The notes under the pieces are model-generated. The model was not told the DNA's origin and did not search any database. It saw only the letters and a program-made list of their open reading frames with translations. 64,000 bases of DNA from Hedera helix (Eukaryota > Streptophyta > Magnoliopsida > Apiales > Araliaceae): positions 21,291,244 to 21,355,243 of the forward strand of contig OX359278.1 of assembly GCA_947179155.2 (NCBI GenBank), read 5' to 3'. Numbering within the stretch: position 1 is the stretch's first letter; every line of letters begins with the position of its first letter. Both the position numbers and the translations under genes were made by a program. Below, piece after piece: positions 62,669 to 64,000 of the stretch.

Positions 62669-63254
62669 ACAATCTATTCATTGTTCAATTTTCTTATCTC
62701 ACGATCGTAGTACAATGCTCTTACTGTTCCTGATCATGTTATTATGATCTATTTCTATGCTTTTTAGATTATCTTGTCATCTTTATTGCTTGAATCAGGT
62801 GTCCCCTGATTTTCTTTGAGATTCATCTTTGAATCATTTCAAATATTCTTTCAGATATATTCTTAATTGAACTTATGAATTTTCTTAATTCATTACCTTC
62901 ATTCAAATCTTACTTAACATCTCTATCTCTTTCTTATAATCTTATATCTTTCCTATTTTCTTAACTTTAGCCAATATTTGAGAACTATATCTCTCAACTT
63001 ATGGCTCTCTACTCTAATCCCCCATGTTCATCAAACTTGTCACGTATTTAGACTCAGGAACTTACCATAATCATATGTCTTGAGGAGCTTGTCCTAGTCA
63101 GGTCATAGTCGCTCATTCGCTGAGGGGCTCCAGCATACAATCATGAGTCACAAGCTTACTATACGCTTGGGCTTTCAAAACACGCAACTAACTGTACTTT
63201 TTCTTACTAAGGTTATAGCATAGGGTATCGTTTACCCAAAGTTTATAACTTCTA
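62669..63254 (-). other. residual internal region of the type C element
   Basis: Lies between the primer-binding site and the truncated LTR. It is AT-rich with no recognisable gag or pol motif. It is probably 5' leader sequence left after a large internal deletion. Confidence 0.5.
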
Positions 63255-63266
63255 GCTCTGATACCA
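63255..63266 (-). other. retroelement primer-binding site (initiator Met tRNA)
   Basis: TGGTATCAGAGC on the minus strand, one base after the LTR end ...GTCGTTACA. It is complementary to the 3' end of the plant initiator methionine tRNA and fixes the element's orientation. Confidence 0.9.
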
Positions 63267-63267
63267 C

Positions 63268-63715
63268 TGTAACGACCCCGAAATTCGATCAACCTTATTA
63301 CCTTAAATTTCATGCTTATTAAACATTATTTCCTTAACATCTAAATTTTGGCCCGTTAAAAAATATTTAATCACCTTATTTAACCCATTAATTGACACTA
63401 CAATCATCAATTACCAAATTTTTCGGTATAAAATTTTCTCTTTTCTTAATCACTGTATTAAACTATTTGGACATTTAAAAACTTGTCATCTCGATCCTAG
63501 TCCTTGGATCGTAACCTTTACTTTTTCGTTCTATTACAAGTGTCGTAAAGCTCAACATTTAAAATTTAATATTATTTATATTCATACAATTATTCTTGGT
63601 TTTATAATTCATAATTAAATATATCTTACTCTTTATCGTAACAACAATCTTGAATCACTACCGTACACCATTTAACTTTACTTGTCCAATCTGGATCCAA
63701 TTTACATATATATAC

Positions 63716-63809
<94 letters not shown>

Positions 63810-64000
63810 TCTCCAATATAACCACATTAATGTATTATATTAAAAATATATAACAATTTCGTTTACAACCTTCTATAGCAAAATACATCTTTAACACAAT
63901 TCCATATTTCTGAAATTTGTTTCTTTACCTGCAAAAGTTTATATCATGCAAGAATGAGCACAACGGCTTAGCAAGTTCAACAGTGTGCACATAGCACATA
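63268..64000 (-). repeat. 5' LTR (type C, copy C1b), cut by the window edge
   Basis: Direct repeat of 60182-60800. It differs at a few per cent of positions by eye, has a different microsatellite and an extra block of about 40 bp near 63855-63900. The hairpin (63955-63970) and acceptor CAG (63931-63929) are conserved. Confidence 0.85.
63716..63805 (+). repeat. (AC)n(TA)n compound microsatellite in LTR C1b
   Basis: About 27 AC units followed by about 17 TA units. The open frame of alternating His-Thr residues across it is an artefact. Confidence 0.95.

Larger units (their letters stand above)
48103..64000 (-). mobile_element. LTR element with type C LTRs, internally deleted, split by solo LTR D
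   Basis: The minus-strand 5' LTR runs from beyond 64000 to 63268. A one-base gap and the primer-binding site TGGTATCAGAGC (63266-63255) follow. About 590 bp of non-coding internal sequence then runs to an LTR truncated on its inner side (about 62668 down to 60182). The last six bases, TGTAAC, lie at 48103-48108 because solo LTR D inserted there. No gag or pol is left. If intact, the flank 48098-48102 (ATCAC) should recur beyond the far end outside the window. Confidence 0.75.

Noticed and set aside
63650..63853. Open frame with a long His-Thr run
   Set aside because: Translation of the (AC)n(TA)n microsatellite inside an LTR.

Overview
This window is nuclear DNA of a flowering plant, probably a eudicot. 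The evidence is one spliced gene with GT-AG introns coding for an OSCA/CSC1 channel, very AT-rich intergenic DNA, and a dense crop of plant transposon families: chromovirus-type Ty3/gypsy, Ty1/copia, a Ulp1-carrying MULE-like element, LINE and Stowaway-like pieces. I saw no bacterial-type operon, CRISPR array, rRNA or tRNA gene.

Layout. (1) 1-21.3 kb holds a single plus-strand gene. It has 11 coding exons between 1066 and 20713 and a predicted 770-residue, OSCA1-type, hyperosmolality-gated calcium-permeable channel, probably with an extra 5'UTR intron. Its introns carry a LINE tail (intron 1), a diverged duplication (intron 3), a Stowaway-like piece (intron 6) and a truncated antisense chromovirus that inflates intron 9 to 6.9 kb. 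(2) 21.3-26.7 kb is a decayed minus-strand copia element. It is split by a TIR transposon, which is itself split by a long-TIR MULE-like element carrying a broken Ulp1 (C48) peptidase tail. (3) 26.7-29.4 kb is AT-rich DNA with a possible Helitron end. (4) 29.4-37.9 kb is a solo LTR (type B) with a second solo LTR (type A) inside it; both have perfect 5-bp target-site duplications. (5) 37.9-45.9 kb is a Sirevirus-like copia LTR region interrupted by a decayed minus-strand copia element. (6) 48.1-64 kb is a stack: a minus-strand element with type-C LTRs is interrupted at its terminal bases by a solo LTR (type D), which contains a type-B and a type-C solo LTR.

The most interesting signal is shared by all four long LTR types (A-D, about 3.4-4.8 kb each). 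Wherever a TATA box can be seen, it lies about 170-200 bp upstream of a good splice donor. There follows 1.3-2.9 kb of AT-rich sequence with a GC-rich palindromic island and AT minisatellites, and then a conserved hairpin (TGAGC...GCTCA) overlapping a branch-point-like CTCAY, about 25-40 nt before a TTTTNCAG acceptor. This looks like an intron inside the LTR leader. In types A and D the sequence after the acceptor is open in one shared phase and ends in a KGK-rich tail. The pattern is read directly from the sequence; its function is inference.

Outside the OSCA gene I found no intact host gene. All other coding traces are broken transposon genes.
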